A stretch of DNA of 44,477 nucleotides from Candidatus Nomurabacteria bacterium CG1_02_43_90 (GCA_001871765.1 MNVN01000009.1:1-44477), one strand, 5' to 3'; positions 18,958-28,292 are shown, counted from the first letter of the stretch. The notes: generated by a model not told the origin, from the sequence alone. Made by a program: numbers and translations.

Positions 18958-20736
18958 ATGTTAAAAAAGCGCAAGGAAAATAGCAAAGGTTTCAAAATAC
19001 TTTGGAAATATTTGTCGCTATATCGAAAAGACCTCATCATACTCTCGGTACTTGGTGTGTTTTCCGCGCTCGCCAATGGATCTGTTCCCTATGTGATGGG
19101 GAAGTTGTTGGATTCTATTGTGCAACAATATACGGTTTTTGCAGGGACTTTTTTTGCTGTTTCCGCATGGGTGTTTCTGTTGTCTATTTGGGGAATTGCC
19201 CAGCTCGTGGCGATAGGTACTGACTGGACGAACGAAAGGATGTCAAATTATATCTCCAATAGATTATATATTGACTATTGGATTATGGCACAAAGAGTAT
19301 TACTTTCCCTTCCGCTCTCTTTCCATAAGGATGCAAAGGCTGGAGAAGTATTTAGTACTTTGAATAGGGCCGGAAATGCAGTGGACTCTATTTCAGGAAG
19401 AATCGTTATTTATCTTGCCCCGCAATTTTTAAGTATTGCGATAGGGATAGGATTTGCTTTCTTTATGAATAGTAGCCTTGCACCCATTCTCTTGTTGGGT
19501 ATTTTTGTTTATGTCTTGTCACTTTTTAAAATGGTCCCGCGGGCTATACCTCTCCAACGCCGTATGCACAAAGCATGGGGAAACAGTTTTCGTGAAATGG
19601 ATGAATCGTCAAGTAATATTATTTCTGTAAAGCAATTTGGAAATGAAGATTATCAAGAAAAGAAAATTCAAGCTAAGTTCACCCAGGCTTTTAAATTTAA
19701 TGTCCTGATCAATATTATTTGGTCGAATATTGGTTTTTCGCAACGGGTCATTGTGGTGAGTACTCAAATAGTAGTCCTCGTTTCCTCTGTATATCTAATT
19801 CACGCAGGCACGATGACTATAGGAGAACTACTTGCGTTTAATGGGTATACGGCCCTTATCTTCGGCCCCTTTGTTGTTTTGGGGCAAAATTGGCAAACGC
19901 TTCAGAATGGTCTCGTGGCGCTTGAGCGCGCGGAAAAGATTTTGGTAGAGAAGCCTGAGGACTACACACCTGTTGGGGCCGTAAAAGATTTTGACTTCCG
20001 TGGCGCTATCAAATTCGACAATGTCTCATTCGGCTACAAAAAAGGAGAAAAGGTTTTGAGCGGTATCTCGTTTGAGACGAAACCAGGGGAGATGGTTGCA
20101 CTTGTTGGGGAGTCTGGATCAGGCAAGTCTACACTCATTGACCTTATCTCTGGGTACTATTTTCCCACAGCAGGAAAGGTCACCGTAGACGGGAATTCAA
20201 CAAAGAAAATCAACCTCAGGTTCCTGCGCAAAAATATTGCTATTGTTCCCCAAGAAATTGCACTTTTTCACGATACGGTAAAAATGAATATCATGTACGG
20301 TTCTCTTGGGGCAAAAGATATAGATATAAAAAGAGCCGCAGAGGTCGCTCATGCAGACAAATTTATTGAAGGCTTCCCTAAAAAATATGCACAGGTAGTG
20401 GGAGAGCGAGGTATTAAGCTTTCGGTGGGGCAAAAACAACGCATTGCTATTGCCCGCGCGGTACTACGCAATCCAAAAATCCTTATTCTCGATGAACCAA
20501 CGAGCGCGCTCGATAGTGAAACGGAGAAATATGTTACCGAGGCACTTGATCGAGTAATGCAAGGGCGTACCACGTTCGTTATCGCACATCGTCTGAGCAC
20601 GGTACGCCGTGCAGATAGAATTCTTGTTCTTGAGGGTGGTAAAATTGTGGAGTCAGGTACACACGAGGAATTAATGGCGATAGAGGGTGGAAAATACCGC
20701 CACCGCTATGATCTGCACGTTGGTTTTTCTCATTAG
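18958..20736 (+). CDS. ABC transporter, fused permease/ATP-binding protein (exporter type)
   Basis: TM region then Walker A GESGSGKST, signature LSVGQKQRIAIARAVL, Walker B ILILDEPTSALD. Confidence 0.92.
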   Translation: MLKKRKENSKGFKILWKYLSLYRKDLIILSVLGVFSALANGSVPYVMGKLLDSIVQQYTVFAGTFFAVSAWVFLLSIWGIAQLVAIGTDWTNERMSNYISNRLYIDYWIMAQRVLLSLPLSFHKDAKAGEVFSTLNRAGNAVDSISGRIVIYLAPQFLSIAIGIGFAFFMNSSLAPILLLGIFVYVLSLFKMVPRAIPLQRRMHKAWGNSFREMDESSSNIISVKQFGNEDYQEKKIQAKFTQAFKFNVLINIIWSNIGFSQRVIVVSTQIVVLVSSVYLIHAGTMTIGELLAFNGYTALIFGPFVVLGQNWQTLQNGLVALERAEKILVEKPEDYTPVGAVKDFDFRGAIKFDNVSFGYKKGEKVLSGISFETKPGEMVALVGESGSGKSTLIDLISGYYFPTAGKVTVDGNSTKKINLRFLRKNIAIVPQEIALFHDTVKMNIMYGSLGAKDIDIKRAAEVAHADKFIEGFPKKYAQVVGERGIKLSVGQKQRIAIARAVLRNPKILILDEPTSALDSETEKYVTEALDRVMQGRTTFVIAHRLSTVRRADRILVLEGGKIVESGTHEELMAIEGGKYRHRYDLHVGFSH

Positions 20737-20769
20737 AATAATATGGATTTGAGAAAATGTTGTGTAAAA

Positions 20770-20790
20770 AGTTTTTTTATGGTATAATGT
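20770..20790 (+). promoter_or_regulatory. Sigma70-like -10 region upstream of the 20836 ORF
   Basis: ttatggtataatgtaaat contains TATAAT; aaggagggg RBS follows at about 20821. Confidence 0.55.
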
Positions 20791-20835
20791 AAATCGGTAT
20801 GTAGTTTCGATAAATAAAGAATAAGGAGGGGTTAT

Positions 20836-21147
20836 ATGGTAAGTATAGTAGGGATAACTGAATGTGGGACACAGAAGTGCCCACTTTTAGAAATAACCTT
20901 TGCGGGAGATGTGAATGGTCATGGCAAGTGTATTGTCCAGATTCGTAAGAAAAGTAAAAATATATTTGCTATATGGATCTGTACTCATGGCGGTAAAATC
21001 CAGAAGGTTATTGACGAGAAAATAACCCGTCTCCAACTTCAAGCGGGTTTTGAGCAAGGGTTCCTCCGTATCCACGAGAACACAATACATGGATTTTCTG
21101 AGGGGAGAGCAAGGGCAAGGTTGCGTAGGATGCTTGGTGCGGTTTAA
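20836..21147 (+). CDS. Orphan hypothetical protein
   Basis: 103-aa ORF with -10 box, strong RBS and terminator. Confidence 0.6.
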   Translation: MVSIVGITECGTQKCPLLEITFAGDVNGHGKCIVQIRKKSKNIFAIWICTHGGKIQKVIDEKITRLQLQAGFEQGFLRIHENTIHGFSEGRARARLRRMLGAV

Positions 21148-21160
21148 AGAAAACCGCACA

Positions 21161-21198
21161 CACAAGGGTGACTCAAACGAGTTGCCCTTGTTTTTTTT
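21161..21198 (+). terminator. Rho-independent terminator
   Basis: caagggtgactc-aaac-gagttgcccttg followed by T9. Confidence 0.85.
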
Positions 21199-21225
21199 TA
21201 CGCCTTTTGGTATGCTAGCAGAACT

Positions 21226-21444
21226 ATGGTAATACGAATGAGACATACTCGTGCCCACACGGCAAATCGCCGTTCACACCACGCTCTTGAGGAGATCCGT
21301 CTTTCAAAGTGTGTAAAGTGTGAGGCGCTCCACATGCGCCATCAGGCATGCAAGAACTGCGGTACCTACCGCGGGAAAACAGTACTTTCTTTGGTAAAAG
21401 CAAACACCAAGAAAGATACAAGAAAAGCGAAGAAGACTGCATAA
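21226..21444 (+). CDS. rpmF: 50S ribosomal protein L32
   Basis: RMRHTRAHTANRRSHHALEEIRLSKCVKCEALHMRHQACKNCGTYRGKTVL; two CxxC pairs typical of L32. Confidence 0.9.
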   Translation: MVIRMRHTRAHTANRRSHHALEEIRLSKCVKCEALHMRHQACKNCGTYRGKTVLSLVKANTKKDTRKAKKTA

Positions 21445-21511
21445 CTGCCAGTTTCTTTGTTTTTTGTTTTTTTATATTGTTTGTTGGGTAATTTTTTGTA
21501 CTTTTAACTTT

Positions 21512-22438
21512 ATGGCAAACAGGCACCTTTCAAGAAGTATTGTAATGCAAACACTCTATGAGTGGGATTTCCGTGGAGGTAGTATGACTGATCTCGAGAT
21601 TGAGCAGGCACTCGCGCGCAACGCGGAAGAGTTTGCTCCTGGTGTGCACGACATATCTTTTATGCGCACGCTTCTTTTAGGTATACTCGAAAAACGCGCA
21701 AGTCTTGATGATGTGATTGAAAAAGCAGCTCCCGATTGGCCAATTGATAAGATTGCACTTGTCGATAGGAATGTGCTCCGCATCGGTCTTTTTGAACTTC
21801 TCTTTGAGGATCGCGGACAAGTACCTGCAAAGGTTGCTATCAATGAGGCTATTGAACTTGCTAAGAGCTATGGTGGTGAAACAAGTAGTCGTTTTATCAA
21901 CGGTGTCCTTGGTGCTGTTTACAAAGAGCTTGGCGAACCAGGGAAGGATGAAGTAACGAAGAAGAAGTCTCCCCATGAGACGATTGATATTTCGAAACTC
22001 CCTGTTCTAAATCTCGGGGGTGCGGTGGTGTATGCGCGCGAAGGAGAGGACGTGTATCTCGCACTCGTGCATGATATTTTTGGCCACTGGACGCTTTCAA
22101 AAGGAAAAATTGGGGAAGGTGAGGATGTGGAAACAGGGACAATACGCAAAGTGAAAGAGGAGATTGGTGTAGATATTGTGATAAAAGAAAAACTAGGAGA
22201 AAATGAGTATACTGCTTCCCATCCTGAAAATGGAAAAATGCGAAAGCATGTGCATTATTTTTTAGCAGAGGCACCATACCAAGCGCTTAAGCTCAAAGAA
22301 GAGAAAGGCGGACTTGATGATACGCAGTGGTTCAAGCTTGCGGATATCCTCGATTTGAATTTGTATGACGATATGATTCCTTTGTTTACAAAGGCAGTTA
22401 CAATACTTTTGGAAAAGAAGGACGGTGAGGTGAAGTAA
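21512..22438 (+). CDS. nusB: NusB-Nudix hydrolase fusion protein
   Basis: Residues 1-145 NusB-like (RHLSRSIVMQTLYEWDF...DRNVLRIGLFELLF...VAINEAIELAKSYGGETSSRFINGVLGAV); residues about 160-305 Nudix (GKIGEGEDVETGTIRKVKEEIGV). Confidence 0.88.
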   Translation: MANRHLSRSIVMQTLYEWDFRGGSMTDLEIEQALARNAEEFAPGVHDISFMRTLLLGILEKRASLDDVIEKAAPDWPIDKIALVDRNVLRIGLFELLFEDRGQVPAKVAINEAIELAKSYGGETSSRFINGVLGAVYKELGEPGKDEVTKKKSPHETIDISKLPVLNLGGAVVYAREGEDVYLALVHDIFGHWTLSKGKIGEGEDVETGTIRKVKEEIGVDIVIKEKLGENEYTASHPENGKMRKHVHYFLAEAPYQALKLKEEKGGLDDTQWFKLADILDLNLYDDMIPLFTKAVTILLEKKDGEVK

Positions 22439-22505
22439 GCAAGTAAAATACTTAACAGTAAGATAACAAATAAAGCAACGTGGTATTGGGTGATTATTAC
22501 CCCAG

Positions 22506-22536
22506 TTAAATCCTGTAGAACAGGGATTTTTAAAGA
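22506..22536 (+). terminator. Probable terminator downstream of nusB-Nudix
   Basis: aaatcctgtagaacagggattttta stem-loop with short T run. Confidence 0.5.
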
Positions 22537-22591
22537 AATTATTTAACGGGGTCCATAATTTTCTAATCTTGCTACGCTTAATAATAAAATT

Positions 22592-23293
22592 ATGGAAAAG
22601 TTTGGAGCATTTGAAGAAAAAATAGGGGTGCATTTTCGTGACCGCGCGGTTCTTCGTGAGGCGTTTACGCATCGTTCGTACATCAACGAAACAAAAGAGC
22701 GTGGACTTGCGCACAATGAACGCTTAGAGTTCCTTGGCGATGCGGTGCTTGAGCTTTCGGTAACTGATTTTTTATACAAAAAATACCCACAGGCGACTGA
22801 AGGGGACCTTACGAGCTATCGCGCAGCATTGGTAAATGCCGTGACCTGTAGTGATCTTGCTATCGATCTTGATATGGAGGAGTTTATGCTCCTTTCAAAA
22901 GGGGAAGCAAAAGACAAAGGAACCAAAGCACGCCAGATTATTCTCGCGAATGCATTTGAGGGATTGATTGGCGCGATTTATCTTGATCAAGGATATGCCA
23001 CGACGGATATGTTTTTGAAAACGCACTTGCTTTGCAAGACGGAAGAAATTGTAAGGAAAGAATTATGGCGCGATGCGAAGAGTTTCTTCCAAGAAGAAGC
23101 ACAGGAGCAGGTAAGTATTACTCCGTCGTACAAGGTGGTGCGTGAAGAGGGTCCTGATCATGACAAGGATTTTGTGGTTGGGGTATTTTTGGGGGCTGAG
23201 TTTGTTGCAGAAGGAAAGGGTAAATCAAAACAAGAAGCAGAGCAAAATGCGGCAGCCGAGGGGTTGAAGGTGAAGGGGTGGGTGAAGAAATAG
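22592..23293 (+). CDS. rnc: Ribonuclease III
   Basis: HRSYINETKERGLAHNERLEFLGDAVLELSVTDFLY plus C-terminal dsRBD. Confidence 0.95.
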   Translation: MEKFGAFEEKIGVHFRDRAVLREAFTHRSYINETKERGLAHNERLEFLGDAVLELSVTDFLYKKYPQATEGDLTSYRAALVNAVTCSDLAIDLDMEEFMLLSKGEAKDKGTKARQIILANAFEGLIGAIYLDQGYATTDMFLKTHLLCKTEEIVRKELWRDAKSFFQEEAQEQVSITPSYKVVREEGPDHDKDFVVGVFLGAEFVAEGKGKSKQEAEQNAAAEGLKVKGWVKK

Positions 23294-23320
23294 TTGATAG
23301 TTTATTTTCGATACGAAATA

Positions 23321-23353
23321 CAAGCGCACGAGACCGAAGGTCTCGTGCGCTTG
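23321..23353. repeat. 33-bp palindrome between rnc and smc
   Basis: caagcgcacgagacc-gaa-ggtctcgtgcgcttg, 15-bp perfect arms, no T run. Confidence 0.9.
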
Positions 23354-23456
23354 ACGTTGTGCAAGGAAACACACAAAAGACGTTCCTCGTACTCACGTTA
23401 CAAACTTTTAACTCTCCACTTTATAAACTCGTTTAATATGCTAAACTAAATGGATA

Positions 23457-25700
23457 ATGCGCGTAAAGAGTCTCGAAATTTCTGGATTTAAGTCGTTTGC
23501 AAAAAAGAGCACGCTCGAGTTTGGGGTGCCTATTTCTGCTATTGTAGGACCGAATGGATCGGGTAAGTCCAATGTGGCGGAGGCACTCCGTTTTGTACTC
23601 GGTGAGCAGTCGCTCAAGAGTATGCGTGGCAAGCGTACCGAGGACCTCATCTTTAATGGTTCAAAAACTTCTGAACGGCAAAATCGTGCACGCGTAACTA
23701 TTACCTTTGAAAACAAGGATCGCATCTTCCCTGTGGATTATGATGAAGTGGCGGTTGCACGCGAAATCCATCGTGATGCGTCGAGTGAGTATTTTATCAA
23801 TGATTCATCGGTGCGTTTGAAGGATGTGATTGAGCTCCTTGCTTCGGTGCATATTGGTGCATCGGGACACCACATTATTTCACAAGGTGAAGCAGACCGT
23901 ATTTTGAATTCTTCACCCAAGGACCGCCGTGCAATGGTTGAGGACGCACTCGGACTCAAAGTCTATCATTGGAAAATTAGTGAGAGCGAAAAGAAACTTT
24001 TGAAGACAGAAGAAAATATGCGTCAGACGGAATCACTTCGTCGTGAGATTGCACCGCATATTAATTTTTTAAAAAAGCAGGTGGAAAAGGTGGAGCAGGC
24101 GCGCGCTTTGCGAGATGAGCTTGCACTTTTGTACGGCGACTATCTAACTCGCGAGGAAACGTATATTAAACATATGCGTGAAAAACTACATTCAGAAAAA
24201 GGAACACTTGAGAATGAGCTCCACGAGGCAAACGAAGCTCTTGCGTATGCCGATAGCTTGCGTGGGGTCCAGACGAAGGATAGTGCCGAGGTGGCGGAGT
24301 TGGTACAAGTGCGTTCTGAAATGGGTGCGGTGCGTCGCGAACGAGATGACTTGGGAAGAAAGATCGGCCGCCTTGAAGGAATGATTGAATATGAGGAACG
24401 TCGTTTGCAGGCGCCAGTGGAAGCACACGAGAAAACAGTTTCTGCGGAGGAGGCGGAAAACTTGGCACAAGGATTGTATGACGAGCTTGGCTATGCCGAA
24501 TCAAGTGAGGACTATTTGTATATTAAAGGAGTGGTGAGTTCTTTGCGTGGACGCGTGGGGCAGTTCCTTGAGCATATTCGTGGTACCGATACGGGCTCGG
24601 CGCACAAAGAAGAGTCTCTTCATGAATTAGAGGGGTTGCGTACTGAGTGTGCTTCACTTATGCAAGCCCAGAAGGGTCTTGAGGGTTCACTGGAGGCATT
24701 TGAGGCACGCATGCACGAGCTGGAGCGTGCAATAGAAACAAAGCGTACAGAAACGACAGATGCCGAGCGCGCGTCATTTGAACTACGTTCAAAGAAACAA
24801 GAACTTACCCTTCGCTTAGGGATGGTGCATGAACATATTGAAAATTTCACGCGTGATGAAGTAGCATTTCGTGAGGAATTACGGGAGGGAAGTATTCTCG
24901 TAGGGCGAACGATTCTTGAGTATGCAAATGTAGCGATTGATGTGGAGTTGGCACTTGCCGAGTCGCGCGCCGAGCAAGAAGCGCGTCGCAAGAAGATTGA
25001 GCGATTGAAGATACGACTCGAAGATGCAATGGGGGGCGGTTCGGGTGAAGAAATTTTGCGTGAGTACGAGGAGGCAGTGGAGCGTGATAGTTTCCTTGCG
25101 CGCGAACTTGAAGATTTGGCAAAGAGCGCCGAGTCACTCCGAGATCTCTGTCGCGAATTGGAGGGAAAACTGGGCGAACAATTTAAAGAAGGGATTATAA
25201 AAATTAACAAACAGTTTGGCGAATTTTTTGCACTGATGTTTGGAGGCGGTACGGCTTCTCTTGAAGTTGCGGTAGAAAAAAAGAGAAAGCGGTCAGATAC
25301 AGAAATTATTGAAAACCCTGAGGAGATTGAAGAAGAGGAGGCGGAAGAGGGAATTGAAGTCTCTATTTCGTTGCCTCACAAAAAAATCCGTGGACTGCAG
25401 ATGCTGTCGGGTGGCGAACGTGCACTTACCTCTATCGCACTTATTTTTGCCGTGTCGCAGGTCAACCCACCACCGTTTCTCGTCCTTGATGAAACCGATG
25501 CGGCGCTTGATGAAGCAAATTCAAGGAAGTATGGCGATATGGTCGCAACCCTTTCCAAATATTCTCAGCTTATTGTTATTACGCACAATCGCGAAACAAT
25601 GTCTCGCGCTGGAATTATCTACGGGGTTACGATGGGCTCGGACGCTGTCTCAAAACTCCTCTCGATTAAGTTTGAGGATGCGGAGGCGTTGGCGAAGTAG
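23457..25700 (+). CDS. smc: Chromosome segregation SMC-like ATPase, short and apparently hinge-less
   Basis: SGFKSFAKKSTLEFGVPISAIVGPNGSGKSNVAEALRFVLGEQS; LSGGERALTSIALIFAV; PFLVLDETDAALDEAN; 747 aa with no recognisable hinge. Confidence 0.9.
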   Translation: MRVKSLEISGFKSFAKKSTLEFGVPISAIVGPNGSGKSNVAEALRFVLGEQSLKSMRGKRTEDLIFNGSKTSERQNRARVTITFENKDRIFPVDYDEVAVAREIHRDASSEYFINDSSVRLKDVIELLASVHIGASGHHIISQGEADRILNSSPKDRRAMVEDALGLKVYHWKISESEKKLLKTEENMRQTESLRREIAPHINFLKKQVEKVEQARALRDELALLYGDYLTREETYIKHMREKLHSEKGTLENELHEANEALAYADSLRGVQTKDSAEVAELVQVRSEMGAVRRERDDLGRKIGRLEGMIEYEERRLQAPVEAHEKTVSAEEAENLAQGLYDELGYAESSEDYLYIKGVVSSLRGRVGQFLEHIRGTDTGSAHKEESLHELEGLRTECASLMQAQKGLEGSLEAFEARMHELERAIETKRTETTDAERASFELRSKKQELTLRLGMVHEHIENFTRDEVAFREELREGSILVGRTILEYANVAIDVELALAESRAEQEARRKKIERLKIRLEDAMGGGSGEEILREYEEAVERDSFLARELEDLAKSAESLRDLCRELEGKLGEQFKEGIIKINKQFGEFFALMFGGGTASLEVAVEKKRKRSDTEIIENPEEIEEEEAEEGIEVSISLPHKKIRGLQMLSGGERALTSIALIFAVSQVNPPPFLVLDETDAALDEANSRKYGDMVATLSKYSQLIVITHNRETMSRAGIIYGVTMGSDAVSKLLSIKFEDAEALAK

Positions 25701-25709
25701 ATGTCGGAC

Positions 25710-25755
25710 CAACTAAAACCCCCATGAGGACTAATCCTCATGGGGGTTTTAGTTG
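25710..25755. terminator. Bidirectional terminator between convergent smc and rnr
   Basis: caactaaaacccccatgagga-ctaa-tcctcatgggggttttagttg, 21-bp perfect arms. Confidence 0.92.
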
Positions 25756-27750
25756 TTAATCCACCAACTCATAATCAATACTCTTTCGTTCGAGGTCTAC
25801 TGATTTCACGCGGAATTTTAGTTTGTCGCCTAAGGTAAAGCGTTTGCGGGATTGTTTCCCAATGATGCGATAATTTTCTTTTTCAAAAACATAGTAGTCG
25901 TTACCAAGGTCGCTAATACGAATGAGTCCTTCGCATTTTGTTTCGTCTTCTTCCACAAAGACACCCCATTCAGCAACACCAGAAATAACACCGGTGAATT
26001 CTTTTCCTACTCGTTCGCTCATATATTCTGCTTGCTTGAATTTGATTGAAGCACGTTCAGCATCGGCGGCGAGCTTTTCCATTTCTGAAGAGTGAATCGT
26101 GAGTGCACGGTAGTCCTGCATCTCTTCTCTCGTTACGGGTTCATGCGTGAGGTAATGCCCAAGAAGGCGGTGTACCATGACGTCAGGATAGCGACGAATA
26201 GGGGAAGTGAAATGTGTGTAGTGCTCAAAGGCGAGTCCGAAGTGCCCGATGTTTTTGGTGGTATAGACTGCTTTTGCCATGGTCCGGATGGTTGCCGTGG
26301 AGAGCATAATTTCTTCAGGGGTACCCTTTATCTTATCTAAAAGTGCGTTGAGGTCGTGGGGAGAGACACGTCCTTCGTTGACGGGGAGCTGGTACCCAAC
26401 ACTGGCAAGAAACTTTTTGAGTGCTTCAAGGCGTTCAGGTTTTGGTTCGTCGTGCACGCGGTAGACAAAGATATCATCAGGATGTTTCCCATGTTCGTTG
26501 CTCGAACTTTTTTCAAGTACTTCAGAAACATACTCGGCAACTTTTTTGTTGGCGAGAAGCATAAACTCTTCCACAAGCTTGTTGGTGTCTTGGAATGTTT
26601 TTTTGTAAACACGCACAGGCTTTTTGTTTTCATCAAGCTCGAAACGCACTTCTTCATGTTCAAAGGAAATTGCTCCCTCTGCTTTTTTCTGTATTTCAAG
26701 TTTCTTTGCAATGACGTTCAATATATTGAGCTCGTCATAGAAAATTCCCGTGCCTACATCGAGGACGGCTTGTGCCTCTTCGTAGTTGAAACGTTTATTG
26801 GAGTGAATGATCGCGCGTCCAAACCATGAATCTTTTGGCACTACTTTTGTGGCTGGATTTTTAAACACCCCCGCGTCAAAGGTGAACACGGCAGAAAAGA
26901 CAAGTTTGTCTTCGCCTTGATTCAAAGAACAGAGGTCATTGGAGAGGACTTCAGGGAACATGGGGATCACGCGGTCCACGAGGTAGATTGAGGTTGCACG
27001 CTTGCGTGCTTCTTCGTCAATGGCCGCATGAGGTTTTACATAGGCAGACACATCTGCAATATGGACACCGATTTCAATATCACCATTTGCAAGTGTTTGT
27101 ACGGAGATGGCATCGTCAAAATCTTTTGCATCAATAGGGTCGATGGTAAAGGTTGCTACTTCGCGGAAGTCACGTCGTTTCTTTGCTTCTTCCGCGATGA
27201 AGGCAGGTGAATTTTTCTTGAGCTCGTCTGCTTCGCGGTGGATAGCTTCGGGGAGTTCCATAGCAAGTCCTTTGTCGAGGACAATAGCTCGAATCTCTGT
27301 TTCGTTGTCGCCAGCATCACCAAGTATTTCAATAATTTCCGCAGTCGGATTTTTCTTGACGTCGTCCCATACAGAAAGGTGTACAAGTGCTTTTTTGCCG
27401 GCAAGTTTTTCGCCATGGGGAGGATTGGGGATAAGGAAGTCAACATAGATGCGCGTATCTTGAGGGATAAGGAATGTTGCACTGTCTTCCTCGATTGTGC
27501 CAACGAAGTTTATTTTTGCGCGCGCAATAATCTCAACGACTTCACCCGTCTGTTGCATCCCCTCTATCTTGGGGTGGAGGACAACCTTCACACGGTCTTT
27601 GGGGAGTGCGGTGTTCAAAAACCCTGCTTCAATGCGAATGTCTTCTTCGCGCGGGCTGTCTTCGCCAAGAGAGACAAAGCCGAGTCCTTTTGCGGTGGTC
27701 GTAATAACGCCTTCAATGGTATTGCTCCCCGAGTTTTTTTGTTCAGTCAT
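25756..27750 (-). CDS. rnr: Ribonuclease R (RNB-domain exoribonuclease)
   Basis: TIDPIDAKDFDDAISVQ, HIADVSAYVKPHAAIDEEARKRATSIYLVDRVIPMFPEVLSNDLCSLN, S1 domain at the C-terminus. Start at MTEQKN. Confidence 0.95.
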   Translation of the reverse strand: MTEQKNSGSNTIEGVITTTAKGLGFVSLGEDSPREEDIRIEAGFLNTALPKDRVKVVLHPKIEGMQQTGEVVEIIARAKINFVGTIEEDSATFLIPQDTRIYVDFLIPNPPHGEKLAGKKALVHLSVWDDVKKNPTAEIIEILGDAGDNETEIRAIVLDKGLAMELPEAIHREADELKKNSPAFIAEEAKKRRDFREVATFTIDPIDAKDFDDAISVQTLANGDIEIGVHIADVSAYVKPHAAIDEEARKRATSIYLVDRVIPMFPEVLSNDLCSLNQGEDKLVFSAVFTFDAGVFKNPATKVVPKDSWFGRAIIHSNKRFNYEEAQAVLDVGTGIFYDELNILNVIAKKLEIQKKAEGAISFEHEEVRFELDENKKPVRVYKKTFQDTNKLVEEFMLLANKKVAEYVSEVLEKSSSNEHGKHPDDIFVYRVHDEPKPERLEALKKFLASVGYQLPVNEGRVSPHDLNALLDKIKGTPEEIMLSTATIRTMAKAVYTTKNIGHFGLAFEHYTHFTSPIRRYPDVMVHRLLGHYLTHEPVTREEMQDYRALTIHSSEMEKLAADAERASIKFKQAEYMSERVGKEFTGVISGVAEWGVFVEEDETKCEGLIRISDLGNDYYVFEKENYRIIGKQSRKRFTLGDKLKFRVKSVDLERKSIDYELVD

Positions 27751-27767
27751 ATGGTCTTTACGATAGC

Positions 27768-27839
27768 ACAAAAATAGTCAAATAAAAACCGGCAAGCAAC
27801 AAAAATGTTGCTTGCCGGTTTTTATTTGACTATTTTTGT
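27768..27839. repeat. 72-bp perfect palindrome in the divergent rnr/rpsP region
   Basis: acaaaaatagtcaaataaaaaccggcaagcaaca-aaaa-tgttgcttgccggtttttatttgactatttttgt, 34-bp arms. Confidence 0.93.
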
Positions 27840-27861
27840 CCTATTTGATAAGATGCTCCTC

Positions 27862-28284
27862 ATGTTAAACATTAGATTACAACGTGTAGGGCGCAAGAAT
27901 GACCCATCATTCCGTGTTATCGTCGCGGATTCAAAGTTAAAGCCAAAGACGGGGAACGTGGTGGAGAACCTCGGTTCTTATAATGCACGTCATGGCAAGC
28001 CTGTTATCAATACCGAACGTGCGAAGTATTGGCTTTCAGTAGGAGCAAAAGCATCGGGTACCGTACACAATCTTCTCGTAGACCTGAAGGCAGTAACGGG
28101 TAAGAAAGTAAATGTACTTGGGAAGAAAACTCCTATTGTAAAAGAAGCACCTGTTGTTGCAGAAGCACCAAAGGTAGCAGAAGCAGTAGCGCCTGTTGCA
28201 GAAGTTGTTGCAGAAGTTGCAACTGAAGTAGTTCCTGAAGCTCCTGTCGCTGAGGAAAAACCAGCAGTTGAGGTAGCCGCATAA
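27862..28284 (+). CDS. rpsP: 30S ribosomal protein S16 with Ala/Val/Glu/Pro-rich C-terminal tail
   Basis: MLNIRLQRVGRKNDPSFRVIVADSKLKPKTGNVVENLGSYN. Confidence 0.95.
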   Translation: MLNIRLQRVGRKNDPSFRVIVADSKLKPKTGNVVENLGSYNARHGKPVINTERAKYWLSVGAKASGTVHNLLVDLKAVTGKKVNVLGKKTPIVKEAPVVAEAPKVAEAVAPVAEVVAEVATEVVPEAPVAEEKPAVEVAA

Positions 28285-28292
28285 ATTTCATT

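Noticed and set aside
24620-25210. 196-aa minus ORF rich in Ser/Arg
   Set aside because: Antisense to the SMC coiled coil; low-complexity mirror of Glu/Arg/Ala codons.
26356-27777. Plus-strand ORFs of 157 and 179 aa
   Set aside because: Antisense to rnr, which has full RNB motifs.
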